Below, piece by piece: positions 20,675 through 33,533 of a DNA stretch of 64,000 nt (position 1 is its first letter; the number at the start of each line of letters is the position of its first letter). Below the pieces are notes generated by a model, which made no database searches, had not been told where the DNA came from, and was given only the letters and a program-made list of their open reading frames with translations. A program made the position numbers and the translations under genes. Origin of the DNA: Cyanodermella asteris. Its lineage: Eukaryota > Ascomycota > Lecanoromycetes > Ostropales > Stictidaceae. The stretch covers positions 310,001-374,000 of the forward strand of contig UYJD01000008.1 in the NCBI GenBank assembly GCA_900618795.1, given 5' to 3'.

Positions 20675-23600
20675 AGTAGGTAATATGAGCTGGAGCAGCG
20701 GGAACGACAGCAAGATCCTGTATCGATGCCCGATGAGAAGTGAGGGTCCCAGAAGGAGATATATGATCAGACTCCGCAAGTGAATGCTAATCCGATGAGA
20801 TGTGGATTCAAGAGCCTCGTTAATGGAATAGCCGAGTGGGGTGAGGTTGGCACAAGGCTGAGCGGAAGAAGAGAGGCAAAAAAAAGGATGACCTCGATAG
20901 AAATAAAACAAGGCGAGAGGAGGCGTGGATCAGATGTCTTAAGGCGTACAGGCGGGAGGGATGTCGTGAAAAGAGGATTGAGGTTCGTGAATGAGCCTGT
21001 AGGCAATATGGGGGGGGGCGCGCCCGTGTAATGTTCGGGGCGGCAGAGTGTTATGAAGTAAGAGATGCTCAAGTTAGATCAGGCAAGCGTTTCTGGCCGG
21101 GAGCACGAGCGTCTGCCGTCTGGGACGTCTCGGGCTGACTGCAGCTGGGGAGGCCCAGGGGCACGGTGGCTAGACTGGACTGGGTTCAGGGCTGACGAGT
21201 CTGACTTTTCGCGCTCGATCGGAGGATGAATGGTAGGCTAGTGGATGGGAGGGCGGGCTGTGGGTCCAGACGTGCAATCGAAGCAAATAGCGTTTACACG
21301 AGTCCGCGTAAGGCCTGAGGCACTGCAGGTCTTAGCAGAGTGGCTGGCGCCGGTCGACGTGCGGCCGAGCTTCCTCTTGGGGTGGGAGTCGTGGTCTTGG
21401 GAGTTGCTGTCGGGAACCAGTTGGGTGTCGCCAAAAAAGTATGATGCGCCGCTGAGCGTGACGAGGAGCCTGGAGGATGTGAAGAGAGAAATAGCACCAC
21501 TGTCACAACACAACAGCAAAGCACACACGCCTGTGACGCTGCTGCTGCTGCTTGGGCTTATGCGACCCCGGCAACGAGCTGACGCCGCCTGGTATGCCAT
21601 GCCATGCCATGTACTTCGCTGTACTTGCCCCCCCCGCGACCTCTGTGCATGTCTTGTTTCGTGGTCTCCATGCCCACTGTGATGCTGTTCGCGGGCCAGA
21701 GTCAAAGCCGGCCGTCTGCGTCAGGGCGTTGCGTGTGTGCTTTCGAGGCGAGTCAAGGCTCGTCGCCAAAGACATCAGATACCTAACCCAACTCTCATCA
21801 TCCATGGCTGCAAGCGGAGACGGTAGATGGCTCCATACCCGCCGTGAGTGGCTCCCTGGATTATTCCATCTTTACACTCGCCATGTTGTGCTGGGCCGGA
21901 CTTGGCTGCCATCGAGGGCCGACGCTCTGTCACCTGCGATTCCCAACAGGCGCCGGCACAATGATTGGCTGCCTTCCCTTTGTCCACGCCGTTCGTAGGA
22001 TGACTGCCTACTGATGCAAGCGTGCAGAGGTCGCGGCTGAGCCATGCACCATGGATTTGGGATCGCCTGCAAAACGCCAACCAGAAGTGGAACTGGGCCC
22101 TCGTAGCAGCAGGCCGGCTACAATGCCCGGATTGCTTGCCGTGTCTTTCTTTGGAGTGGCCAAAGTGGCCAAATAGTAACTGAGCGACTACATTACCAGG
22201 TTGTCATGTCTTGTTTTGCGCTCGGCAGCGTCGCAAGCGTCAACAGCTCCGTGTCTCGTTGACTCGTATGATCCCTTGGGCGCTTGATGTTGCGACCATG
22301 GGGCCGGCGCGTGCTGTGTTTTGGAAACGCCGGCTTGGTCTCACTGGGCGGACGAAGATGGAGCGCTTCTGGCATAGTTCTGTCCTGTACAGGCACACCC
22401 AATTTTCCTCATGTTGCCCCATCTGCCGGTGTGGTCCGGACTCGCTGATAGGCACAGTGGGAGCGCTGCGACAGGCCGCTGACTGGCACCAGGAGGTCCG
22501 CGCGGCGCTGGCTCACAGCGACAGAGGCAAGAATGAGAGCATGGCCAGGGGGGGGGAGCAGCCACTTAGACGACTTCACTCATCATGCGCCAAGCCGCTT
22601 GCCTGGAACGAGGTTGATGAGAGGCTGAGCGTTGCTTCCCTGTCGCCATACTCCGGCTTGCCTTGTATCTCGTGCGCCAATCAGGGGCTCCGATTCTTCT
22701 CGTCGCACATGAACATCGTCCTCAGCATGCAAGGGAGCGGCAGGTGAGCAGCGATGGGAGGCAAACCAGGTGAGCATGCGGTCGCATCTCTCCTCTCCCA
22801 TAGGCGCGCCGTCATATGCTTCTCGATGCGCCATCATTTTGGTGGGCTTGCGAGTCGGTAGCTTTGCACTCTTTTCGTGATGAGCAATACTGAAATTGCC
22901 ATATCTCGAGATCGACAACTAGCACGTCTTGGGCCGCGGTCGTACAGCAGCGACAAAATCATCACTGTCACGGTGATACTCTTGCCGGGAAACCATGTCG
23001 CAGGAGTGGCCCAAGCTACTCTGAGCACTGATGAGCAGAGCCGTCCGCGAATTTTTGACACGAGCCACAAGAGTGACAGGAGTCGTGGACGCGATTCCGC
23101 TGTCCGCATGCATCATCATTGTGTCTGCAACAGGAATGTAGCTGTGCGGGAAGTGGTCCCGACGAGAAAGAGGAAGCTGCCGTTTCGAGATTCTCAGCCT
23201 CGTGTACCACCCTAGATACAGCCAGGTCCCGCTTCTTGGCAAGCTTGACGACCGTTTGAGACGGTGTGCTACGCCTGTCGATCGCCGTAAACAAATGAGC
23301 ATCGTCTCAGGGCATAAACTCTCGACCCGACGCAGAACACGACTTCAGCAGACTTGTACGACCATGTTTCTCAGCACCACTGTCCCGCCGCACCGAAGCT
23401 ACAGCCACCTGCCAAGGTATGCAAACAGTACAGCTATCAGCAGACATATGCACTCATCCGGTGATTGAGTGATAAAAGGGCGGGGTTCCATGAACAACAA
23501 CAGTGGGCGCGACGACCCTGACCTTACCTGTAACAGTGAACGGCATATGTAGAGTGCGGCATCATAATCACCGATGCTGGACATGACAAGAACAATAACG

Positions 23601-25750
23601 ACGCAGCGGCACGTGTACACGGTCGTCCTCGCCAGAGAGACGGCCCAGGATGAGCTTAACCGACCCCTGGGGCCACCCGGGCGCCTGTTCAGTGGACAGG
23701 GTGACGATGCAACACGCCGCTCTCACAGGCCGTCTCGGGAGCCCATCGCTTCCGCGCCTCCCATCAGTGCGAGCCTGCGAGGCTTGCGAGCGTCGGACCC
23801 GCGTCCGTGCACGCTTGGACAGGTATAGTTGAGTACAACGGTACAAGCAAGGCCTTCTCATCGGTCACTTGCCGGAGATTCGTGGTATTATCCGGGGTGT
23901 CAAGGAGGCTGTATCAGCAACATCCTGGGCGCGAGATTTCCATGCCATGAACAGTGTGCGTGATCTGGAGTCTGGTACGACGCAACATAATTGTGCATTC
24001 TCCAGCGTGTAGATTCTCGACTTTTGAGGCAAGATGAACGAAAAATCAGTGACAGACCCCTGCACGTTCACGGGCAGAGCCTGCGGCCGGCGCTGACAAC
24101 GTTGTTCGTTTCTCTGCTGATGATCCTGAGACCGGTTTGACTTGAGCTCGCTCTCGGTTCCGGACGTGCCAAGATGATGAGAAAATTGATGGTCTATGCC
24201 CGAAGGAGGCAACGATCTTCACCCTGGAGGCTGCGCGTTGGCCTCCTCGCAACGCCATCTGTCGACCCAGAGCCCAGACTTTGAGATCGTCGTCGATGCC
24301 CCAGAAATGATGGAATGCAATGACGACTGGCGCCCCATCGGCGGGCCCGAGACTGACGCATTTTGTCCAGAAATACAACAATCACCCAACGGAATGAATA
24401 TGCAGCATCTCCCCCCGCATGACAGCCGTGATGGCTACGATTAGTAACGTCTACTGAAAAAATCCTGCCATGAGATGCATCATACAGCCGATGCTGCGGG
24501 AGTATTGTACATGGTGTCCGCGTCCGCGCGAGCCTCTGTGGGGCGATCGATACGAGAGTAGGCATGTCGATGCATAATCTGGACAGGGGGGCTAGGAATT
24601 GCGACGACGGAGCTTTGGCCGCGCTTTGTGGGGTGTGTTCCCCCAGATTCCAGATTTGAGCTTGTGACACGACGCCTGTTCTGCTCCAACCGTCCTCATG
24701 CGAATGTTGATAGGATTGATGTCGCTATGGGTGGAAAATTCTGAGCGTGGCATAATCGGCTTGGCGAGCATCCACGGACAGCACACCCTCGCCTTGGTGG
24801 TCAGACTTCGGCCTTTCCTGGACAGGGATACTGCAGCTGCCCTGCATCGACGAAATCGTAGATGGTGTCCGGTCCAGGTTTCGGTTCGCGCAACTTGTGA
24901 GACACTTGCACGAGATCTGCCCTGGTACCTTGCAGTGCTATCGCAGTCATCAGGTACTTTGGCCACACCGATAATACCTCAAGGCCGCGTGTCGAATAGT
25001 CCTGGACATTTCGTCCTGTCGCTCATGACGATGGCATGATGATCTTGAACTATCGAAACATTCGGTGTGATAGCGTGCATCCCTTCCTCGACGGCGTCAT
25101 GATCGGTCGCCGCCATCCTGAAATATGCAATATGCTCAAAGTCTGCTGGTGAATCGGCCTGTGAGGAGACATGCAATTCACAATTGGACGATCGTGCCGA
25201 TGAACCAAAAGCGATGACTCGAATTAAACAGGATTGGTGGACTGCGGTGACGACGGCCAGTTGGCTGGTGCTCGCTCGATCTGCTGCGCCTGCACACCCA
25301 GTCGATAGCGGCCGATAACCTTATTGCGCACGCTGGCTGCGATCCATGTCTCGTCACAGACTTATCGCGCCGCTACTGGCTGCACGGCGAGACTGGGTAT
25401 GGAAGAGGGGGTCGGTGCGGGCGCGAGGCGAATTCGCTTGGTCGAATAGAACAGGCCATGGGGATATTCCGTCGGATGCTCGAACGAGGCGCGATGACTG
25501 TCGCAGGACGATGGTGGTTTGCTGTCTGAGCGCGTCACTGCGACAGGCTGGGAAGTGGAGGGGCAAAGTGAGGCGTGCATGGGTGAGAAGGAGAAAGTGC
25601 GGATTCCTTGGTCACTCGACCCGGCGTCAGTCAGCCAGCCAGCCAACCGCAGCGCTGCACATTTCATCCTCCGACAAACCAAACCGTCTCTCCAACAGCC
25701 CAACTCTACGCACTGTATTCTCCACGCACGAGACCGCGTGGCTTCCCGCC

Positions 25751-25780
25751 GTTGTACTCTGTTGTACTCTGTTGTACCCC
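25751..25780. repeat. short 10-bp tandem repeat
   Basis: Three consecutive copies of GTTGTACTCT, the last one diverged to GTTGTACCCC. Confidence 0.85.
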
Positions 25781-28700
25781 TGTATAGCCGCCAGCTCCTA
25801 CGCGACTCACGAGGTACACCGAAACCCCAACCGCTACGCAATCCCCATTCCTTCGACACCGGCATTGCCTTGGCCAGCAGCTTCAGCTGTCCGACTTGTG
25901 TCACTCTCTGGTCAGCCCAGGCGGCGATAGTATCATCCAATCTTATCGATACGGCGGCCGTGGGAGCGGCCTTCACCTGAATTGAGCCCACCTGGCTGAC
26001 TCTCATCTCCGAGCACAGCGTGCCACACCAGTCAAGTATCCGCGATCCACGACCTCTTTCACGACCCTCAGGAGCTCTCTGTTTCGCAGTACGCCATCTC
26101 GGTCGCCTTGCCCTGCTTTGGGAATTGGTTCGCTTTCCTAAAAGTCCGGAATGCCCTGTTTGCTTGCTTGCCTTCGGCTGCCGTTGCCCACAAATGCCGT
26201 CGAAGCTGAGGCATCTTCTCGAACACTTCTCCCACCAGGTAAGGACTCGGCATATTCCACTGGCCAGTCTTTGACGTTGGGATTGCGTCAGGTTTGTTGT
26301 CTCCTGCCAGAAGGTAGCAAGCACATCATGCGCCGACGACATGGCCTCGTACGCGGTCCCATCAACGGTTTGTCACGTACACCCTCTCATCTCGTTCCTC
26401 CTCCTCCCCGTATCCTCGCATGTACGCCGACTCAAACCAGGAGTTCCCAAGGCTGCATTTGGCCCGGCGCAGCATCTCTTAGCGGGCCCAGCCCGTGGTT
26501 GTTGCGATCCCATGCAAGGCACATGAGCTAAGACTCTCTAGCCTTGAACGCCCGGGCGTCTGGCATGTTGCATTACTTTGCCTCAGCCTACAGCTACCTC
26601 GCTTGACGATTTGGTCACACTGTACTCTTGTACTGCCCACCAACTGACCGACTGCAAGTTTGAGATGGTCGAAAGTTCAGCCGTGGCGGTTGCGCATGAT
26701 TTTTTTTTGTTCTCGTTATCACTTTAGTCGCCTTTTCCAATGTTCCATCTGCCTTGCGCTGACCGCTCTTCGCGCCTTGCGAGACCTGGCTGGACCATTT
26801 TCTCGCATGTTGCGTCGAAAGCGCATGTCTAAACCTAGTCGCATACTTGTATGTCCAAGCACAAATTGTGAATATGCACGCTTGTGACCTGTCACGAGGA
26901 AGCCAAAATAAATATACTTCTGCGCCTGCATGCAACTTGCAGGCCGGCGCTCCCAATTACGACGCACCGAAACGGCTTAGCCCATCGGTAACACCAAACG
27001 ATGTGGCCCGGCCTTGTGTCGATGGTCAGACGAGATTCAAACTATCCGGTTCGCCGCCCACAGCGCTCCAGCGGGCTAACGGTAAGCACTTCGGCATGCA
27101 TTTCAACATCATCAGGCATGAACTCGGCTCATTCTCTCGCCGAGTCTGCCACAGAGCGAGCGCTCAATGCGTGGCCACGGATACGAGACCCAGCGTGGAA
27201 CAGCCACAGCTGCAACCTCGTGCCAAGTTTTGACTCGAAGCGCCAGAGCGCCTAGATGCGCAGCCGCACGACGCCACCGATACCATAACGCACACTCCGG
27301 GGTATTTCAACGCCACGCGGACGCTTTGCGATCATGGCAGTGACAATGACTGATGACTGGTCGAAATGTCCTTCGCGCTTAACCTTTTGCATGCTATCGG
27401 GCAAGCTGCAGGCATGATGACTGGGCGCCAAGTTTGATGGCGATCCAACATGCGTCAAATCATCCTTCAAACGGAGTCGCCACGGTGAGCGATATCCAAA
27501 ATACCTCGATATTCGAGTCGCAAGTCCATACCAATCTCGATTGCGGCCAAGCCTGTAACATGCTCCGACTTTCCTCAGCAGTCAGTCGGCGACCTGCATG
27601 AAGCAGAGGCATCGTGACTTGTCTGTCTTACCAGCCTCCGCGCTTCCAATTCCCACCTGCACCCTGCATACTCGCAAAGTACGTTCAGTTCAGTGGCTGA
27701 GTGACCAGCCTGCATATCGCCATGCCGCCAACATTGCCAGATTCTTTCTCCCAACTCAACCCGTGGCTTACACGGCCCCCGCACCACATCCGCATTCAAA
27801 ACAATAAGACTCTATACACGATCCTGAAATCGTCTTGGCCTCAAATGCAACCTACGGCCCTCGTTACTGAGGCAGCTGGGCCTCGACGATGGTCGACGTG
27901 CAGCGATGATCCTCAGATCGTCAACGCAAATCCATCGCATCACTGCCACGCGAGCGGTCGATCCCCGCCAACCCAACGCCGCCCCCCATGGTAACTCGCC
28001 CACGGCAGACCTCTCCAACCCCCTGCGTTGCATGGCTGCCATTTTCTCTCGTGGGCTGCCCTCTTCCAGACCTTTCGCCTCTTTCTTTTCACATTCCCGC
28101 AACTTCCGCTTCTCCACTCCGGTCCCGACACCGGCTGATCGTACTTTTACAAAGCTTCGGGGCTGGCTGAGCGCACACGGCGCCAGGCATCATCGTGTGA
28201 GTGACTCTTGATTCGATTGGTGCTTGTGAATTTTGCGGAAGTTGCCATCTACGTGAGTGTGTCGCGTCCGGTGCACTGCTAGCTGCCATTGGCGCCGCTG
28301 AGACGCCGTGGATGGCGACTTTATCAACTCGTCCCGTCTGCAAAGTATCTGTTTGCCGGGACTGGGCAGAAAATGCCGTCCTCAGCTAGTGACCAAGCGT
28401 CTCCAAACTTCTCAAGGCTTTTCGTTCCATAACGCGGGCTGATTGAATCATGCTGTCCGACGAGCGGGACGCAAACCCGTATTCAAAGCACCACATTATC
28501 AGATCAGACCACATTCCAAATGAATCATGTTGGCATCGCAACCTTAATCACTTTCCAGGCCGTGGCTTATCTCGCGCTAACAGCACAACGTTGGTTGATC
28601 CCAGAACTGAAGACCAAAAAGTCGTGATCGTTGTCGGTGTACCTCACGATGTACCCTCGCGATCCTTGGCACAAGCATACCACGAGCGGAGCGGGAGTTT

Positions 28701-29458
28701 GTCCAGCGTCCCAGCCGACCCGTCAGTACAGTAGCGAGCTGCTTTCCGCCCGGGCCTCTTTTTGCCTCGAGGCCAACCGCCCCAGGCTGCTATCGATGCT
28801 ACCCCGCGACGGTTGGAAAGCTGTCGAACGATGCCGCTAGATTGCGACTAGCAGGCCTAGCTGTGAGGTTATTTCTTGGCAGGAGACAAACGTTTGTTTG
28901 AATTCCTTCTGAGCAGGTTTTGCTGAGCGTGCATGAGCAAGTTCAGGATTTACAATTGGGTACATGAAAAAGGTCCTACAGGAGTAGTTGTGGCTTCTGG
29001 TTGGTGGTTTCGTGGCTTCTTTTTCTCATCGTCTTGGGATTTTCTTCGGTGCTTTTTGGATTATTCGAAGCATGATCCGAGAAACTTTTGGAGACTCGCA
29101 TGGTCAAGCCTCTCGAATTTCAACCTGCAGACTCGCAAAGTCTGGCTCCTCACGCCACTATTGTACTCGTGCGACACTTGATCGAGTGGAATACGCCGGT
29201 TGCTCGAAGACTCACAGCCCAGCCCACATTGGCTTACGAGTTTTGCTGCTACGGACGTTGGAAATGTGAACTTTTTGCGCCAAGGATGCGATTCAACATT
29301 CCCCGGTCTCATCATTATCGTATCTGCCTTATCGCACGTCAAAATCCAATCTGAATAATGACCTGAATGCGTCCGAATCGGCAATGCGCCGCGCCCTCCG
29401 CCACCGCCATGACCGCAACTCGAACAGAATAACATCGCTTTGCTTCGCATCGCACCGC

Positions 29459-29481
29459 GCCATGCCATGCCATGCCATGCC
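29459..29481. repeat. CCATG pentanucleotide repeat
   Basis: More than four CCATG units in a row. A shorter run of the same motif lies at about 21595-21610. Confidence 0.85.
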
Positions 29482-29768
29482 AGGTCCAGCCAGAATCGAT
29501 CTGAAGTCAGTCCATGGGCAGAAAATGTCCGAAAATTCAGGTCCAGCCAACCTCGCCGTTGCCATCCCGTAAATGCGTTGAGTAATTCATAACCCGATTT
29601 ACAGAGAAATTCTGCATCACGATCGTTCCTGTAGTCTTGTGTATCAACGAACTGAGACCACGCGGCAGTAGCGCTGGGATGAAGCGTCCATCCTGCGACC
29701 CATGACTTTACTCTGCCGCGTCCTCACGTCGCAGCATGGGCTAACCCTGTCGCAGCGTACTTTGACAC

Positions 29769-29788
29769 CGGGGGGGGAGGGGGGGGAC
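29769..29788 (+). repeat. G-tract with quadruplex potential
   Basis: Two long G-runs separated by a single A. A second run of nine G followed by a T-run lies at 29868-29884. Both could fold into G-quadruplexes or reflect slippage. Confidence 0.7.
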
Positions 29789-30787
29789 GGTGTCGAGTCC
29801 AATGCAGTCGAGACCTCTGCAGGGCCAAAAAAATCGGGTCCCGCGTTGTCGGACTGGCATGCGTCCGGGGGGGGGGTTTTTTTTGTGGTTGACTTGGCGG
29901 TCTGATCAGATTGCATCTGAGGTGGACGCTGCGGGTTGCGTTTCGTGATCACAGATCATGTCGATCTTCATGCTGATCGTGTTGCTGATCGGTTCGATTG
30001 AGGAGACTGCCCGCATGCGTGCATTCGAGGCTGGGATCGATCAGAATAGGCAGTTTTGGACCGCATGCAAACTCCTGTTGTTTTCGCATTGGGTGGTGTA
30101 TGTTTCTTCTCTTGCAGCTCCGCGTCTCTGTGCTGTTGGTGGTAGTTGAGCGCTTTTTGGTGGAACGAGATAGGGGAAGAGAGCACTACTGTATTCTTTG
30201 GCCCTTTGTGATCGTCTCATCTGTCCGATTGATGATAACGAACGCTTACCCCTGCGATCGTGGACAAGACAAACTGAACAAGAATTGGTAGCCGGATCTG
30301 GTCTAATGTCTGCGCCTGCGCTTCCTCAGCTACTGTTGCAACCATCTCTTCGATCGCCCTCTGAGGGGCTATTACCATAGCCAAGTTGGTGGGTGACTCA
30401 ATACTGGAGAAGCTGTTCGTGTACATGATGGCGAAGACAGCCTGCAAGACATCTACAACGACTCCACCCTAGCAGCCTCTTGTATGATTTGACAAGAGGT
30501 CGGCCCGTCCTCTTCTGTTTAGTGGAGATATCAAAGCTTCGTCTTCAGATGATCCTCGATGGCTATGCTCAATCTCAGTTGCATGTCTTGTTTCCTCTCT
30601 GTACCAGTTAGGTCGCTCTGAGCACCTCGTCGTCATCGGCCCTGGTGTGATTGATCTCTTGTACGCCAGGCACAAAGGCACGGGCATGGGTCGGCGGCGC
30701 ATCAACTTCACTTCCTCTTCGCCAACTCGGCCCGCACTCCGCGCCTGCCAGATCCCAAACAACGCAAAATCAATAGTTGAAAGCGGC

Positions 30788-30822
30788 AAAAGAAAACCGC
30801 ACCGAGCCAGAATCGAACCGGC
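30788..30822 (-). other. tRNA-like 3' end: T-arm, B-box and pol III terminator
   Basis: On the minus strand, 30822-30806 reads as a perfect-size T-arm with the B-box GGTTCGATTC. About ten bases later comes a T-run (30796-30788) like a pol III terminator. No matching acceptor 5' strand or clean anticodon arm is found upstream, so this is probably a tRNA relic or the tail of a SINE-like element. Confidence 0.3.
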
Positions 30823-31905
30823 GAACTGCAAAACAGGAAGCTCCAGAAACCCGCGTTACGCGGATTTTTTGATCTTTGGGTCAAGCTTAGCTATACTTCG
30901 GGTATCGGTTATAGTAACACTAAGCCATATTCCCGGGAAGGGTGTATTTGCTTTGGTTTTATTCGACCTGCAACTTTTTGTTGCTGCCGCGGCGGTATGA
31001 AGATGTCAATCAACGCTTCGGAAATCCAATAAATACCTTGACCCCTCGGAGCGATCAGTAGCGCTACGCAATTACACATCTTGCACCTCGCAACCGAGAG
31101 GGACCACGCACTGGGGAAGTACGGAGCCCATTTCTTCACGCTTGGCGTAGCGTGTGCCATCACGATACAGACCTTCTCCTCGTACATCTCTGATTCAGGT
31201 CAAATTGTTGATATGACACCACTTCCTTCACGACTGAGCTATCGTTCGCCATGGTTCTGTAGTCTTTGAGATTGGACGATCATTGACCACAACAGAACGT
31301 CGCACCTTCGCTCAACTTAATGAGCGCGGTTTCATATTGAATCTCGACCATCTTTCGACTTTGAAGCTCCCAGCATTCGTGGATGATAAAAGCGAGGCTT
31401 TGATTCCTGGAAAGAACTTGGGATAACACATGTGGACATTCAGGTACGTTGGATTCCTTACGAGTTTCAAATATCAGCGACTTCTTCTTGGCTGCCTATG
31501 AGCGACCATGCCCTGGAGGCCTCCAATGGTTGGCGTTACCTTCAACCTTGGCAACGTGTGCCAAAAACTGGTTACGACCGTGCCAAGATGCGATGCACTC
31601 CTCTGCAAGCTGTCAATCAAAAGCAACACGTCGCAGGGAGGATGCGGGTATCTGCATTGATAGCTGCGCGTTGAGCAAGATATGGCCTTCCTGTTGTCCC
31701 ACCCATGTTTTGCCATAATGGTCGCTGCGCGATACCACGAATGTGTCCCATGCGCCACTGCCGTGAGACCCGGTCCTGGGAGGCAAATATTGCATGCGCC
31801 GGGTGGAATACCTGGGCCCTAGCCGGTGGATGTCGGACATCAGCAGGTAGAGACTGGTGTGTACAAGCAATTCCGTATTAGGATGACCTTTTCGAGACCA
31901 CCAAT

Positions 31906-33047
31906 TCAAGAAGCGCAGCTTGCCATATCATGCGCATGCTCCCCCGCCTTCAGAAGCCCCACAAGATGTGAGCATGCGGCCATTACAACCAGCACATGAA
32001 AGATCTGGTGCGAGCTGCCCCAAATGTCAAACGTGCCAGGGCTCCACTTTTCGGGAATTCGTGCCTATCGAACCAGTTAGCTTGTCTGAATTTCCATAAA
32101 TTTCCTTCATATCTGTCAATATTCTCGTTTGTGGCTCGTCTCACCGCATATAGTCCCGCTCCGGCGATGTACAGTGCCCCCTGCAGTATCAACCAGCTCA
32201 ACCCGATCCTTTCTTCCATGCTGCTCCAACCCCAGCGGATGAGCCCGTGCACCACCGGAAAGACGGCACTGCAGCCCATGCCGACGAACATGGCCGCACG
32301 GAAGGGCCTCCAGAGTGGCGTGCGGAACTTTGGTGTCACGCTGACAATGGTGCATATGATGCCCAGGGTACAGATCATGGTCCAGTAAATGTTTCGAGAG
32401 ACTGGATCGCAGTAGAAACCGTAGTACACCGAGGGAATGAACGATCCCGTGATGAGTGCAACTATTCCTGCGTAGTCTAGCTTGTTCCCGAAGGACGCGA
32501 CTGCATGCGAGTGATTGCTGATGGCATGGAATGTGGCAGAAGTGAAGAGACACACGACTGCGCCGGCGAAAAAGCAGGCAAATGCCAGGGTGTCTGCAGC
32601 TGTCCATGGCGTGGGGTGAGGTACATGCTCGACAAGGGGTTGAGGTGGGGGTGCTGGCCTCAAATATATGTAAAGAGGGATTGTGGCGAAGATGATGCCT
32701 CCCAGTAAGTGAGTATGGATGTTCACGAACTCGTTATGCAAATATAAGATCGAGCCGAAAGAGAGCCCGAAGGAGTTTGACGCCGGTCTGTAGGAGGTCA
32801 GAATGTACGAGTTGTCCTGTTGCCATTCGGGGAGCTCGTCGAATGAGAGCAATCCAGGATGAGATGCTTGCTGCCGGTGAATGTTCTGCACCGTTTTCGG
32901 ATCTACATTGAGTTCCTGCTGGTCGTTATGGCGGTGACTTTTGTGCTCCTGCCGAGTCGGATGTACATCCTTGTCGTGATTAGATGGCCCCGGCTTGCGT
33001 GTCCGTTGACGTGTCTGCATGCTGCAGTGGTTCTTGTCCACAAGCAC
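31906..33047 (-). CDS. PAQR / hemolysin III family seven-helix membrane receptor (IZH-like)
   Basis: Exons 33047-32145 and 32064-31906, joined across an 80-bp intron beginning GTGAGA, give 353 residues. The intron restores the last helix and its histidine motif, which an unspliced reading loses. A charged cytosolic N-terminus (about 80 residues) precedes seven hydrophobic segments. The zinc-site signature of the family is visible: SATFH after helix 2, Asp in NKLDYAGI, and SSHQIFH in the final helix. Fungal members (yeast Izh proteins) act in zinc and sterol homeostasis and are related to adiponectin receptors, where this site is thought to be a ceramidase-like centre. Start choice between 33047 and the Met at residue 10 is uncertain. 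Confidence 0.93.
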
Positions 33048-33533
33048 AACGAGGTCAACTTCCTGCAGCGGTAGCTCGAATGCTGTCGAGAATTTTCGGA
33101 GTCAGTTGCGTCGTCGCAAGTCCGCACTGTATTAGCATTGAGTGGAAGGAAGTAAATCCCGTCCGGTAAGAGTGAATCCTTCTGATAAAAGTAATCACCG
33201 CCTATTCTGCAAGTGGCACCAGCCGTTCATGACGACGAGAACTTTTAGAGACAGAGTGTGCAGCCTCATTGACTATTCGTCAAAGACAGGCCATCGGCAC
33301 CGGCGCATGAACTCCTCAACAATCGTGAAGATGCACCGAGGCACATCCATGTGCTACAGTCTCTGAGATGAGGCTGAGGACAGCCGCTCAGCCACTCAGT
33401 GTGTGGCTGATTGCGGAACTCCGGCAGCGCGTGCGGATTCTCGATATCAGCGAACGCGATCCTGAACTCGAAATGATGGCCATCTTTAAGTATAGAATGT
33501 ATTGGGTCTTGTGAGAAAGCCCAGATCAAAACT
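33048..33533. other. divergent promoter between PAQR and the 33534 gene
   Basis: About 490 bp between two divergent starts, presumably carrying both promoters. No further feature is seen. Confidence 0.5.

Larger units (their letters stand above)
20675..31905. other. 11-kb region without convincing genes
   Basis: The largest gene-free stretch here, lying upstream of the kinase and downstream of the PAQR gene. Many open frames exist on both strands, including 326 codons at 25362-26342 minus, but they overlap each other, are rich in Arg, Ser, Trp and Cys, and show no domain, signal peptide or intron pattern. It contains G-runs (21011-21019, 29769-29788, 29868-29876), short tandem repeats and a tRNA-like relic at about 30788-30822. 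It may hold long regulatory DNA, noncoding RNA or decayed sequence. Confidence 0.5.

Noticed and set aside
20675-20911. N-terminal extension of the kinase
   Set aside because: The frame is open but hydrophobic and unlike kinase leaders. The Met at 20674 fits the family.
21245-22747. Several plus-strand frames near the kinase promoter
   Set aside because: Each is short or of arbitrary composition, and frames overlap on both strands.
25362-26342. 326-codon open frame on the minus strand
   Set aside because: Rich in Arg, Ser, Trp and Cys, overlapped by frames on the other strand, with no domain or signal. It is most likely chance in GC-balanced DNA.
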